From the NCBI GenBank assembly GCA_026261815.1, contig JAMPIT010000417.1, forward strand, positions 1,831,501 through 1,895,500: a DNA stretch of 64,000 bases. Reading direction: 5' to 3'. Source of the DNA: Monarcha castaneiventris obscurior. Taxonomy: Eukaryota; Chordata; Aves; Passeriformes; Monarchidae. The notes under the pieces are model-generated. The model had not been told where the DNA came from, searched no databases, and saw only the letters and a list, made by a program, of their open reading frames with translations. Shown here in pieces: positions 39,401-54,400 of this stretch. A program made the translations under genes and the position numbers. Numbering within the stretch: the first letter of the stretch is position 1; each line of letters begins with the position of its first letter.

Positions 39401-42400
39401 TCAAACCGATTATGAGTTCTAAGTATTAAAACATGATTTACTTATTTCCTTTTTGGTCAGTGTTGTCTCCTGAACGTGCTTTGGGGGTGGGGAGAGAGTA
39501 AAATTCAGCATAAATTCTTAAGATGAAGATTTCGTGATCACCTGTCCTCAGAAGAGAAAGTTCCACAACTGCTTCCATGTTGAAACATCCAAAGACTCAT
39601 GTTAAGCCAAAAGTAAATAAATTGTGTCTTTGACAACCACAGACACTCGATCTGTGCTTACATTTAGATGCCACATAGCTCCTGCAGGCACTTCAGGTGA
39701 AATTTCATCCCCAGTCTGATACCACAGGAATCTAACACCTTGCACATAGTGATTCTGCCACCTAAAAACCATAACCTAGGCTCTTATGTCTTCACTGTAT
39801 CTCATCCATGACATGGCTGGCATCCATGAGTGATGATGGCAGCCACTTTGATAGGTGAAAGCTGAACTAGTCACTATTTTGGGTGAAGCAGGGAGGGCTG
39901 GAATTTTTCTAAGTATTAAGATCAGGGAGGACACTGCGGGACCTGTTCTGCTCCTTCTTGAAGGATGGGAGTAAGGCACATACAGGGACTCTGCTTCAAA
40001 TCACAGCTTATTGGCTAAACAAAAGCTTTTGCATTTTATTCATGTGAACAGAAGCTAATGTGAGTTTTTGCCTCATATGAGCTCAGGCTTTCCCCCTTAC
40101 CCCTTTCCCCCCTTCCTCTATCTCTCTACACCTTTTTGTGAACTCCTTATTTCTCAGTTTCTTCTGCCACTGCTTCCCTCCCACTTTTCTACTAACATAC
40201 CTTGTAATAGGTGAGTACCTTTCCATCACCCAGAACTTCTGTAGGATCTACCTACTCCCAAAAATTTCTTGACTCAGTTTAGATTTTTCTCACCTCAGAG
40301 ATAAGGGGTTTTGAGGCTAGGATCTAACTTTCTAACAGAACCATGTAATTTCTCACTAGTGGTACAAATTCCTGTAAATCAAATCCCTATCCATTCACAC
40401 TGGGAAATTTGAAGAAAATCTCCCTATTCAAGCACAATCTTTCTGGTCATTCTTAGTCTCTCAAAAGATGCCTTATCAAATGTAAAGATACTCTTTAGGT
40501 TACACAACTTTACAAGGAAAGCAACAGCAGCTCAAGGAGTCTAAAAGTCAGTTAACTGCAGCAATGCAATGCAGCTGCAGAAATATGAGCCAATGCAAAA
40601 GCAGAACAAGTGCCTCCAAAAGCCATGGAACAAGCTCTGACACTCAGCAATCCTCAGAAACTTTCCTCTCTAAGCTCCTATGTATGTATGCGCCTTCACT
40701 TCTCAGAAGCACAAAAAAGTATGAAAGGGATCATATATAAAACCAAAACAAACAAAACCCAAACACAGGCCAGTACTGAAAGCCTAAGTGCTAAGTTATT
40801 ATCAGACACAATCTACTTTTGAGGCTATCCAGGCTGCCACTTGCCTGTCAAGCAAAGACATCTGCTTTAAGTTACTATTCCACCATCCCATAGATATTGC
40901 AGGACAGGGACATTATTGCAATTGTAATATAAAATATGCTTCCCTTTTTTTTAGTCAAACTTCTGTTTTTTAGTTTACAGTAATTAATAGAATAAATAAA
41001 AGAACTGTGATACCTATATAATGAAAATAATTACCAAGGTGTTTTTTGTTTCTCTTTTGTGACACTCAAATAACAAAGATTGGAAAGATGGTGAGTAATA
41101 CTTCAAAAGCATTTTTAGCTGATTGAAACAGAGCCATGATTCTAAACAGCCTACAAGAGAATTAACGCAGGTAGTCTGAAGACTTTGTACTAAAACAAAT
41201 GTCACATTGCTAAGTGAGATACATTTAGTCATCTCCTGATTTCTTTTTCCTTTATTTCACATATTTTAAAATGTGTTTTCCTGAAGCATTTGTTCTTTTC
41301 CTCCAGAGATTCCTTTGCAGTGACTCTGTAATAAGTCTGCTAACAAGGGCACTGATATCACAATCTCTTGCCAGGTGAATCAATTCAGACGCAAAATGTA
41401 TCATGACTTCACTGCAGAAATCAGTGGGGAAGAAATACTTAATCACAGATGAATTACATGTTCAGTCATATGTGCCTTCAAGCAAAAGGCATGGGAGAAG
41501 TCTATTTACTTATCAGCCAGGACTGTCCATCAAGAAACCAACAGTTGGATTCTAGGCTCTCTTCAGCTTAAGACTTGTTTAAACTCACAGCTTCAAGGCA
41601 GACATCCCAACCACCCGGACAACTAAGACAGTGACATTCCTCTGCCTCTCCTGAAGAATTAGGGCCCCAGGACCACAAGATTTGTAAAGAGATCACAAAA
41701 GATAGTAAGAGACTGAGGACATGCCCCAGGAAGGGGAAAGCTGTCCTCACACTGTTTTGAAGAAATGCAGGAGGGCACACTGGCATGTTGCCTTGCATTC
41801 TTGGGCTTGCTTTTGTCATTCTTCAGCAGCGAACTTGCTGCCCTGATCCCCTACATTGCTGGGGTCATCCTGACTCTGGAGGCACGGAGGCCTCAGTCAG
41901 TTTCCACACCTCAGAAACGCAGGTTCCCGTGGAGCTTAGCAAATAAGATGGTAGGGAATAATCAAGGTCTCCAACAGACTAATTTCCTTTAGTTCAGCAG
42001 CAGCTTACTCATGCTGCAGTACTTCCATGACACAAGTTAAGTCTACTTTTTGTTCTATTCCTGTAAAAAATTTACTTTGGACCATTTTTTCAGTTCATGA
42101 TTAATCTGCAGTGTCCAAGCCACACATCTCTCCCATTAAAAGAGCAACTGTGCTGTAATGGTCCCCCCACCAGCCGTAACCTGAATGGAGCTTATCCAGA
42201 AAACATCCATAACTACTTAATATTGACAACAATAACCTGGAAAATGGTCCTGCATGCAAGCCAGAGCATTTAAATGGACTGCAGGCAAAGCCTGCTTTCC
42301 ATATATTGTTCTTACATCTTCAGCAAACACGTAACAGAATCAATGTCATCCAGTTACCTCTAAAATCGAGGTATACTGAACTGGCTTATATACCTGAATA

Positions 42401-45400
42401 ATTCAGCACTGAAGAGAGGTGATGGTGCTCTGGCTTGAAATCAAGCCATGAGAGCCTGGAACTGCTGAAATCCTCTGTGTATATTTACCTATTTAAGAAC
42501 CTCAAGCTGTTGGTTACAATTGTAACTGTTCTGGTTGAGCACTTCACATTCTTTTACAACTCTACTGATTTTAATTTTTTCTATTAGATATATTCATGAA
42601 AGAGATTTTCATCAACTAGACAGAGGACAGCAAGTAACTGCACAAAATAGGTTACAACCTTTGGTACATCTTATTGGACAATCCTGCTCTATACTGGAAA
42701 AGTTAATAGGAAAAGTCTCAAAAAAAATGAAGACTTCTTTACCCAACTGAAGCTTCAGTTCTTCTGGTTATGAATCTTAATATGGATGTCTAAAGTTTGG
42801 CAAGCAAAAACTGAACCAGAGCTACAAAATTACCTGCAGTATCCAGCCTTGTATGCAGCAAAGTTCAACATGTATTAAGTTGTATTTTATTTTTTTATTG
42901 AAAATGCACAAAGTATAGGCAAGCTGTTAAAACACTTAACACTTGGTAAGATACTACACAACAGTCCATTCACAACAAAAGCAAAATCTTAAATTTTTTA
43001 TGAAGGTCATGATTTTATTGCTTCAGTGCTCATGAAAATGAAGTATTAATGTCATGCACAGGAATGAAGCATACTGAAAACCCCAGAGCTCTGTCAAGAC
43101 CTCCAGATCAAGAGCTTCAGAAGCAGCAGCTGGAGGTATCTCAGTAAAGACCATTCTTCCACACTGTGTGGCAGCTAAGCAGTGCAGAAAGGCATTTCAA
43201 ATATTTGACCAACATCAACTGCTATTTGCATTGACAAGCATGTATGAATCCAGATTCTCAAAAAGAAATATCAGGAACATCACTATACTATGCACCTGAA
43301 GACACTGAAACACTGTCAAACAGAATTAAGTGCGTCTACGGGCAGAAAAAAAGCCCAAATCAAGCAGATCACTACACAGCAATGAATATGATATATTCTT
43401 GGAGAGAGAATTTAAAATACAGATTGACAAGATTTTCCATGTGTCCCTCTACCCCATGAAACATATGCCCAAATTTAGTTAACACGAGTCTTCTGTGAAT
43501 CTTAAATTAACTCATGAAACATGGATGGAAAAAATCGAGACCAACAACTGGTTAAAACTAAATACTACGATTTTAGTTTCAAGTAACAAATGCAACCACA
43601 GAAATGGTCAAAAAGACAAAAAGAAAAAAAAGAAAGGAACTGAACCAGCTAATATTTCAAAGATGCAGTCTATGTGTATCCACACGAACACCTCCTACAG
43701 CTCTTGCTCTCAATGAAGAGACCAATGGCACGATAAGAGGCACATCAGAATGGAGTGAATACAGGATTAACGCTGCATGTCAATTGTGGCAGGAAGCACT
43801 TTGAGCAACACCAAGCACCACACCAGAACAAAGTGATCTGCTGTCAATATCTGCTTCCTCACTTGACATGTTAAGCCTTCCCAAACACACACCATCTCAT
43901 TCTGAAGGCATCTCCAGTGCTTCCCTCACAGCAATTTCTCTGGCCACCTATTGGCTGCTAAAAGCACAAGAGTTGGTTGGGATATTACAGTCACAGCAGA
44001 ATTGCCTTCCCAATGCTCCTAAGGAATGCTCCTTCTTTCTACACTTCAACACGAGACACTGAAGATGCTAGAACACCTTGACCTATGCACTTTGGGAAGA
44101 TCATTATTCGAGGTTTCACTATTAATATACTTTTATCAATTCATTCCTACCCTGATGATATGGAAGCTCCATTCAAATTAGAGTATAAAGCTGCCTTTAG
44201 TGGCAGAGCTCCACGGCACAGACATAGACACTATCGGACACTTCAGGGCCAGGCTGCACAGGGCTTTGAGCAACCTGGGCTAGTGAAAGGTTCCCTGCCC
44301 ATGGCAGGAGGGTTGGAAGTAGGCGATCTTCAAGGTCCCTTCCAAGCCAAACCAGTTTATGATTCTGTGATCAGAGGGCACACATTACACCTGACCAGTG
44401 GCTGAATAGGCACTACTTAGAGATTTGAGCCTTAGGTCAGCTTGAACTGCTGAATAGAACAATTGCTGTATTCCCTTGGACACATGTGAATTGCTAGAGA
44501 AGAGGCAGGGACAGTCTGCTGTATAATCCCTCACAATGCAGCAGAAGCATCAGTTCAGGAAAAAAAAAAAAAAAGAAATGTGGGAACAGAAGGAACTTAG
44601 CGTTATTTCCTAAAGCAACAACACCAGCAGCCTCTTCCTAGATCTCCTCACCCCACCCCTCAGACTCTTTTATGCCCCCAAAACGCTAGAGAGTATTTTC
44701 TCCTTGCTCCAGTGTCTTAAATTGTCCTTTATAATGGCTTCAACTTCAACAGTTCCTTGCAAAACATTTCTGGCCCAACAAATGGGCAAGAAAGAATATT
44801 CTCTGGATAATCTTAAACTATCTACCTGCTGATGGACCAGCATGCCAGCCAGTGGGTAACAGGAAAATTGTCTCTGACTTCCACTCCCTATGAGAATGGA
44901 TAGGTGCCTGGTGAGGACACATGAAAATCATTTTCCCAACATGCCTGGGCCCATTACCTTTGAAGCCTCTACTCTCCTGTCATATTTACTAGGCAGAATA
45001 TAATTCACTTAGACAAATAGGAATTATAAAAAAGCCTCAGGAAACATGTAAAATAATTTCCAGGAGAGAAGCAAAGGACTTAAAGGAAATTCCTTGCTCC
45101 TAACATTGAAATTACATTCATAAACTTAACAGGCTTCCTTTCCAAAGGAGTAATGTAATTTTGCTGTTCCTCAAGTTTGGAGAGTAATTTGGAATTTACC
45201 ATGAATAAAAATTTTATCTTGATTTACTCTCTTTACCGGCAGTTAGATCTTTCTCTTCTACACCCAACTGCTCCTCCTTGTTATCGGCACATAGGTGACA
45301 TACATTACAAGCATATAAAATATTTATACCCTTTCCATTTTTTATTTGTATGCAACATGTCTTTTCCTTTTACAAAAATGAGCACAAACAGAATGGAAGG

Positions 45401-48400
45401 ATGAATACTCTATTTATCTTAGAAAATCTGACTAACCTTTTCCTCCAATGTTTTGTTTGTGGGAAAAAATATTGTGAAATTACACCATGTGAAATACATG
45501 GAATGCTATTATTTTTCTTTTTCTCTGGGATCTGCATTTCATACCAGTCCCTGCAGTTTTCCATCTCTGGGGAAACTTGTACAGATATTGTAGTTTATCA
45601 ACATCATTAAGAAAGGACAAAATTGGCACAACAGAGGTAAGGGCTATGCAGATAAGGAAGTCACTGTTAATAATTGTTCATCTGTGAGCTACCATTGCTA
45701 TTGGCTCAGGACATATCCTCCTTTGGGATTTAATGGCCAGTGTGAATTACAATAGTAACATGTATTAATTATTTTTATTAAAACATTAGTGTTTCAGTGG
45801 CTAAATGGATTCTACTCTTGCATGTAACACCACGATTTTAGCCAGAAGTCTCATAAATTGAATTGCCTATTGTGGCTGTAGTGCTGACAGAAGAAAGCTG
45901 AGCAGAGTGTTAGCCTAAGGAATAGTTCTGAGCATTCACAATTCAAAAAAACAAGCACATGTGTTGTGATAATGCTGAGTAGTTTTTGTGTTTGGAAATG
46001 AGCTGTTGAATGGACAACACTTTGTACCTTTGTTAACATGACAGTCTCCTAAATCTTATTGCTGTTGCAAAGATAATGACAACAGATAGACCTGTCTGCT
46101 CCTGGAAGAAAAAACATTTAGAGAATGATGCAATTTTATCACAGAAGCCTCAGAACTGAATCATGATAGTTAATAACAGCAGTGAATGGTACAAATCACT
46201 ACACTCTAAAATCAAAGCTTCCCCAAATTTAGCAAAGAGTAATTACTACAGGAATTAAAGCCACTACTCCATGTGTTGGCCAGTAAAATATATGGAAAGT
46301 TCACTGCTCCTTGCACTGGAATTTCAGAAGCTTAGTTCAAATAAAATATTTCCAAGCTGCTCTGCAGCCTTAAAACACGTTGATACAATGGTTCAGTGTG
46401 TTAAGACATGAGACTGATGAAAATCAAACTGGAAGGAGAATTTCTTTCCATTTCCAATTCACTAACCCTATCTTCACTAAAGTATGTATTTATCAGTCCA
46501 TCAGGCTGGTTAGTCACCAAAACTGCCACATCATAAGCAACATATTTGGCCCTCCATAGAAACACAGAGTGATAAATTTTAAGTAAGAATTCAGACACAG
46601 CTACTAAAATTTTGTCTCACTAAACCACTAGGAGTTCACACCCCTAAAATTAGCAAATTACACTGGATGAAATCAGAGAGAAAAATTTCCTCTTAAAAAT
46701 AGAAATTAAGGCTTATTGCAATGTGCAAGCGATATAAATAAAGTGAATTTAACTCGATGTGACTGCACTGGTTTTGGCTGTGGTAGAGTTAATTTTCTTC
46801 ACAGTGGCTAATATGGGGCTGTGTTTTGGATTTGTGCTGAACACAGGGTTGATAATATAGAGATGTTTTTGTTATTGCTGAGCAGGGCTCGCACAGAGCC
46901 AAGGCCTTTTCTGATTTTTGTACTGGCAACGAGGCTGGGATTGTACAAAAAGATGGAAGGAGACACAGCAAGGACAGCTGTCCCCAACTGACCACAGGGG
47001 TATTCCATACCACATGGCATCATACTCAATATATAAAGTGGGAGGAAGAGGGGAGACATTCAGAGTGATGGCATTTGTCTTCCCAAGTAACTGGTGGGGC
47101 TCTGCTCTCCTGAAGATGGCTGAACACCCATCTGTCAGTTGGAAGAAGTTAATTAATTCCTTGTTTTGCTTTGCTTGTGTGTGCAGCTTTTGCTTTCCCT
47201 ATTGAACTGTTCCTTATCTCAACCCACAAGTTTTTCAGCTTTTACCCTTCTGATTCTCTCCCCAGTCCCACTGTCAGGGGAATGGGCAAGTGGCTGCCTG
47301 GGGCTTGGAGGGGTTAACCCACAACAGAGACATTTTAAAGCCATCTTATCAGGGAGTCTACAAAATAATCATAGGCCTTTCTTTTCCTAAAATCAGACAT
47401 CCTTGCAGTAACAATAAGGTAAATTTAAGATTCCTCTCCTTCTTTCCAAGTCCCATATTGGTATTTTTTCACCTTTCTTCCTTTATATATAAAAAAGCAA
47501 CGGGAAAGGAAAGGTAACATCCTGTACTGCCAAATTTCAGAACAACCAATGATTTTTTTGCATAATGGCAAAGCTGGCAAAAAGACAGTGTTGGTTTTTT
47601 TTAAGTTTTCCTAAAACAATTATGCATAAGTGAAATGAAGAATCAGTAATATTAAGAATGCACTATGTAAGAGGGAGAGCCAGAAAATTCTTTTGCTTTT
47701 CTGCTTAATAAAAAGAACTGTAAGACCCACTCAAAAGTAATTTGGCGCAGATGTCTAGATATTCAGCATGTACATCTAGTTCTATAATGCATGAAAAATA
47801 GTGAAACTTGCATCTTCTATGCAGTGTTTGCAATATTCACTGCCACAGCTACTTAGACTAGGTTTAGTCTTGCCCAGCTTCAGGTATGCAGTTTTATGTG
47901 ATGTAGTCTGAGCTTCTTCAAAATCAACAGAGATTAGACAGAGAACTGCAAGTGCTTTCCCAGTCTCAACTACAAAGGGTGCACAGCTGCCTTAAGAGAA
48001 AATGGCCAATTTCAAACAGTTACACAAGACTTAGACAATTTGAGGGGAAGAAGAACCTACAGCAGATAGCCTTAAAAGCTGCCTGATGCAGAAAGCAGGA
48101 ACATGCATCCACTCTGTATTTTTAGAAGCCCCAAAAAATAGTAACAGGTGGTTTTTCCTTGAAGTACCCACTTGGATGGCTAATAGTTCTGAAATATGTA
48201 TCCTTCACAGTATTTATCCCCTCCCCTGTGCATGCTGGGAGAAACCACATTCTTTTCAGAGAGGCTAAATGGCTCCCACCATCACACACGGGCTGAGAGC
48301 TGTCACAGTAGCCTGAACCCATGTCACCAGAGCCTTAGGCTGTAGTTGTCACCACTGCTCTCGACTTCATCTCAAAACATAGATTTTGTTCAAGGAAATC

Positions 48401-51400
48401 ACTGAACTTCAGCCCTTCTCTGACATTAAGTGCCACACTGCATAATGGCACAGCGCACACAAAGATTATTCTAGCTGACTCTCTCAGGTCCAAACAAGAA
48501 TAACTCAAACAAGGCCTAGGCTAGTTTTTCCAAAGCACCACAAGTGGGTGTCTCTTCATTGCAAGAGAAATTCTTCAAAGAGCAGTTTGCACATAGGCTA
48601 CAGTGTAATATACACAGTCACTAAAAACCAAGGAGTCCCACCTAAAGTGTGCATGAAAAGTGGCAATATAAGTCAAAACATCTTTTGAAAGAACAATTTG
48701 TAAGCTCATGCACTCAAAGCCCAGCTTCCCAACCCCCCCAAAATATCATAGCTTCTGGCATCAACAAACACAAACCAAAGCTTGATGCCAAGTTTTATGA
48801 CTGTCACCAGAGATTCCACTCTATCACTTTCAGATCGAGCTTTGTAAGGTCATAGGTCCTGTCTTATTCATCCTCCTGAACTCAGCTGCTATTCAGGACC
48901 TTCCAGTTACTTGGTGAAAAAGGAGAACTCGAGTTCCCTGGAGGCAGAAGAATAAAAGCTCACAAAAACTATGGGTGAACATTAAGTTTATGCTGCAAGA
49001 CACAATGATGTCCCTCACGTAGAACTGCATTGAAACCAGTTTTTTACATATCAGCAATGGAAGATTTGCTCAATAGGATTTCTCTTTGCACTAGAGAGAG
49101 GATACCATAGGACTTAACACCGGAAAGACACAAAGGAATAACCTGACAATGGAAGACTTCCTTTTACGAGTTGCAATACGCATCTAGCTCTTACAGGCAG
49201 AAATGCTCCTTGGTGCTTCCCAAGACGAATTACTCATAACAACATCCATGCAGTTTATGGGAACAAAACAAGCAAGAGCCAACAAGGACAGTCTCAGAAT
49301 TTCTTCATATAACTATTGGCAACTGGAGGAGAAGCCCTCACTGATCACCCTCACTGATCATCAAACTTTTCATTTTCTTCACTATTACCCTTTTCATAAA
49401 TCTTCCTCAGGTCTTGTTTATAAATGCTTTTACTCTCTCCCTCATCCCTAGCCTTCCCATGCCTCTGGGACAAAAGCCCACTAAATCCAAACCATTTGCA
49501 CATGACAGAAGGAACATAACTCTTGTACAGATCATAGGCCCTCACCAGAACCAGCCGTGACGGTGCTGGGTATCAGAAGGGCCTCAGTCACCCGTTGGAC
49601 CAGTTCACATGTGAAGAGAGGGTTCCACTGTAGAGACCTGCACAAAAAGCCGACCAGGACAACAACATAAAAGTATAGCAAACTCACTGTAAACCTTCTG
49701 TGGACCCATTTTAGCAGACCAGAAGCCTGGCAGCTTGAATCAGCCTGCTGACATTTACTATCTGGCTATAAAAAAGACTACTAAGAATATCCCTTAAACT
49801 CTTATTTTAGGAGAAGGCTGTAATTCTTCTTCTATTCATCAAGGTGAAACTTTGTAATTTGCTCCAAAAAAGGACTGGATACAGGTGACAAGATGTAGCC
49901 AGATTTCTTCCTTAAGGTATAGCAGGACAGAGAAATGAACAAAGATAGCTTCTTTCCCTGGGCAGGGATGGGAGAAGAAAGAAATTACAAACCTGATAGA
50001 GTGAAGAGATATTTTGCTGTTCTGACAAAACATATCAGGGACAACCATGACATAGGATTATGTTACTCCTGCCAAAACCTCTGGTAAAACAAAGATTCCT
50101 AATATAGTAAGAGTCACACAGTTCTGTATTATGCACGTGTATCAGTAGCTGGAGTAATACCAAATACTAAAACATTTTATTTTCAAGTCATCTGTGTGGA
50201 CTAAAGAAGGGGGAAAAGAAAATTACACCCAACCTTTGGAGGAGGCTCTGTCCTGGGCAGGGACTCCATTTTAGACTGAGAACATGAAGTCCCACCTCTA
50301 CTCCTCTCTTCATCATGTTTCCCTTCTATCTTCTCCATTCCTTGCTATTGCCCTGAACATGCCCAAAAGCTGCTGAGAGCTGCCCAATCACACCCACACT
50401 TCCCCCTCCCTTCAGCCCCGGTCCAGGGAGGGAGCTTGGCCCTGGGAGGGGTGCAGTACCTGTAAGCACAGTATGACCACAGGGAGGGTGAAGGAGCCCC
50501 AGGCTAGGTGTTCCTAATGGACTTGGTACAAGACAGCTCTGTCAGGGTGAAGGCAGCGCCCTGCAGTGCTGCAGACTGGAGAAGCAGCTGTTAGTGAGTG
50601 AACTGTCAAGCCATCTTTGGTCTTTCTTGAGTAAGAAAGGTCCTCACACCCGACCTAGGCAACTCTTATTAACAAGACCTGTTAATTTAATTTTTCTAAC
50701 ACTAAATGTCTCTTTCAGACTAGTACTGGGTTTGATCCTACTATGTTCCAAAGCTTTCGCCTGTCCTTGAAACCTTCAACCAAAGCTTCTTGTCTACAAT
50801 AATCCAAAACACAGTCAAAGGCCAAGAAGTCCCACAGCCAGCTCCTGTTTCACATACATTAATTTCCTAGGAAGTGAGGGTGAAGCAGTGAATCTTAGCA
50901 AGCCCTTGGCACACTAACAGTACAGTGCACTAAGCTGTACTGCCCTGAATTAGAAAAATGTTGAGAGTCACTTGTAATTGGTCTGTCAGTTTGATCTTTG
51001 TTCATCACTCACCTGTACAGACATGCTGGTGTAATGCAGCACATTTTCTGCATATTTATATCATTTTGCATTTGAACAATGAGCACTAGCTGAATTCTAA
51101 TTTCTGTATTACATGTACTGGAATAACTTGGAAAAAAAGGGAGCGAATGCTGTAAAACCAGAGAAACTTGCTACATCAACTTACCCTAACAAGGCTTTTC
51201 TTCCTGTAACAGTAATTCTTGTAGTCTAGCACTTAAAGCCCACGTAGAAATTCCCTTATATTTAAAAACTAATAATCCACAGACCCCCAAACCCTGACTG
51301 CTCACATTTCCTGTTAGCTGTATTACTTTTTAGGTGGTGGTAGGCAATATCAGGTTTGGTTTGTTTATTTAAGAACGGAAGACTTATACTTCCACTAGCC

Positions 51401-54400
51401 CTGCTTAATGCTTTTTCTAACCTTATAAATCAACACCTCTTGTATATATAAACTGACTCCAGAGCATTGCAGTCTTCCCTATCTTTAAAACACCAACTTT
51501 CATCATAATGCTTCATCTTAAACTTGCTCCTCCTTTTTGCTTTAAAAAGGAGGAGCAAGACAATTAAATAAAAAAATCTTATTTAGTGCTTGAGAAGCCA
51601 ATCATGTCATAGCCTTTTTGAAAGTCATACTTCTACTAACTTTAATTTAAAAAAATAAAGAAAAAAAAAATCACATGACATAGCTAGTGTTTGACTGCTG
51701 CAGTCCTTAGATGCACGCACAGTGGCTGCTCTTTTTATAACAATCTTTGCCAGGAAATTAAACAGGCTTCCATACATTTTTAGCCAAACCCACTACAAGA
51801 GCATTTATTTACAAAGCAAAAACGAAGTTAAAAGCCCACCTACACCATCCTGGTTTAAGCTAAAGGAGACTGTAATATGAACTGGAAGCAGCATCTACCA
51901 TCCTGTAAAAATCACTTAATATACAGAGAATTTTCCATAGTCTGTTCTAATTCATCTCAGATTGGTTCCAAAGGCTCCTGATGTTAATCAAAAGTTTCCA
52001 ATTAATTCAGCACTACCTGAATCACATTTTCATTTTAATTCAACAGCACAGTGTCAATTCTTCACATCCCCAGCACAACTTCTTCATCCAGAGCTACTGA
52101 AACAAATATTTACAAAGGAAGGCAACTGTTACCTAAACTGTACACAAATAGGAAAAGACAAGGAAAAGATGCCTACTATAGCAAAGGTTAACTGAGAATT
52201 ATCAAGAATTGATGCTAAATACTTTATATCAAAGGTCCATTGAAATACACAGTGTCCAATACAGAGGTAAGTAAGAAAATATTAGTACCAGTGGTTTCGA
52301 AAACTTCTGCCCTCTGGAATTTTATCCAGTTGCAACCCCTAAACAGAACAATAATGAAGTGAGCAAGTTCTCAATATTAAGCATTTCTGTGATTTTTTTG
52401 AAAACAAAAAGCCTTATTTCAGCTTTCTACAGTAACAGCTTCACATTTCACAATTTGTAGGTATTCTTTATACCTCACTCGGTAGAGACATCCCTCCACT
52501 CTCCTCCTTGTCCCTAAATTAAAGCTTGGATTATGTATGATGATATAAAAAAATGCTTTAGAGGAGTTCTCACTTGAGTGTCTGGTAAGGTTCAAGACAT
52601 TCCAGTACATACTTGGTCCTGTATGTGAAGGCTTCAGGTCAGCAGGCTTATTTTTGGCTTTGCATATTAATCCTCCCTCTTTCAGACTAAGGGAAGAACA
52701 GGAAACTTTCAGTAGTAAATACTGCAATGCTCTTTTGTAAAGTTTCTCACTCCATATAAGTGAAAAGGGAGAATCATATTCCACCATACCCTAGCACTAC
52801 ACAGCAATTCACCTCCCACACAAGTCTTTCCCAAAACCATACTCACTGTGGGGGTGAAGATGAGAGCTGCACATTTGCTAATGTTTCCAAAAGAACTAAA
52901 ATGGGACAATGTGCTGGGAGTCTTTTTAGCTTGGACAATACTAGATGTCAAATCAACCAAAACCTTGAAGGCTCAGCCTCTGAGCGGACCTTGTGCCAGG
53001 TGGTGCCTAGTCCAAGCCTTACCTATGGAGATGATGACAATAAGCAAGCCAGGTGTCTACAGCTCTTGCCATCCTCCAGCATCACTGCTGACAGAAGAAC
53101 AATTACACATCCTTCAAAAGGAAAACAAATCAGAAGGTTGGCAATTTCCCCGCAGTGACTTTTATTTTTATACATATACCTAACATTTAAAAGGTGATAA
53201 GAGTTCCCCAGTCCCGTAAGCAATACCATCCACTGAGGATGGATCAATAGCACAGCAAAGGAAAGAAGACTACAGTCTTCAGAGACATGAATTTTCCGTG
53301 GAAAACCAAAAATTATAAAAGTTTGGAATTATAAATTCCAAACTTAAATCAGTTTAAATCTTTATTAAAAAGAAGATGCATCCCTCATTCTACTTCTTGT
53401 TTAAAACTGTCTTCTTGGGTTAGGGAAAAGATGGATTGGGTGAGAACACAACCTTTATAGCTTACAAGTCTACCAAAGAGATTCACCTTGCAGGATCAGG
53501 GGAGCACAGCAATGCTATACTAACCTGTACAGAAACAACTTCTGCTTTTGTTTCATCTGACCTAACACTGCCCTTTAGCTTTTATGTGTATTTAATCACA
53601 AAACTCACAGAAAAAAGATACCAACTTTGGAAACTTCCTAATATTCCTTTCTGGCAGTAGGGAATAAAAAAGTAAGAAGTTTTTTAAACAGTTCAAAACT
53701 GACAAAATAATCAAAACGATTACTGTTTTAAATGAACAAACCAGGCTTTTCTTCAGTTCTAAAAAACTAATCAGTCTTTTTTGGTTCATATTATAATTAT
53801 GGCTTCTCTCTCCTATTTCCAATACCCCTGAAATCATGCAGGCTACCCTTTGACAGGTTTCACACATTTCTAATTACACTGTGGATTTAAAACCAAAGCT
53901 CGGAGGTCCTACCAAAATTCTGTGTCATCAAATTATTTTCATCTTATGTCCAGACCTGAGGGAACTGTCGGGAGAAGTGTGCTTAAGGTCTTTGAGCACA
54001 AAATACTGGAAGGTTTGGTTACAGATCACAAGAGCCCAGAACAGGCATGTCTTCTACAGTGATCTTTGTATTTAAAAGAATACCAGGAGATTAAATATGC
54101 CCGTCTCCTAAAACTGTGGGTGGAGTGGTTTTTTGTTTTGTTTAGAATGGTGGGGTTTTGTTGTTTGATTTATTTGCTTTGGTGGGGTACTCTGTTTGGA
54201 GTTTTTATTTGTTTGTTTTTAATCCTTTTAGGTTCCTTTATGTCATTTCCTCTAAACCTACTGACGATTTTAAGAAATAATGGGAATTCAAGGACAGATG
54301 ATGAAAGTCATTAGAGGCTTAGAAAGACACACGTATGAGTGGGGATTATTAAAGTCTGCCTTGCTTACAGACAAGATGAATGGGAGGGATCATAAGAGAG

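Noticed and set aside
41765..41992. 75-codon plus-strand ORF with a hydrophobic, signal-peptide-like N-terminus
   Set aside because: No splice sites or polyadenylation context that support it, no recognised family, and length is ordinary for chance ORFs here.
52285..52340. CAGTGGTTTCGAAAACTTCTG followed by TTGCAACCCCT, reminiscent of hAT transposon ends
   Set aside because: Only two short words match and no opposite terminal repeat or 8-bp target duplication was seen.
52419..53253. Cluster of overlapping 75-132-codon ORFs on both strands
   Set aside because: They overlap in several frames with none favoured, no conserved motif and no splice framing; typical of chance.
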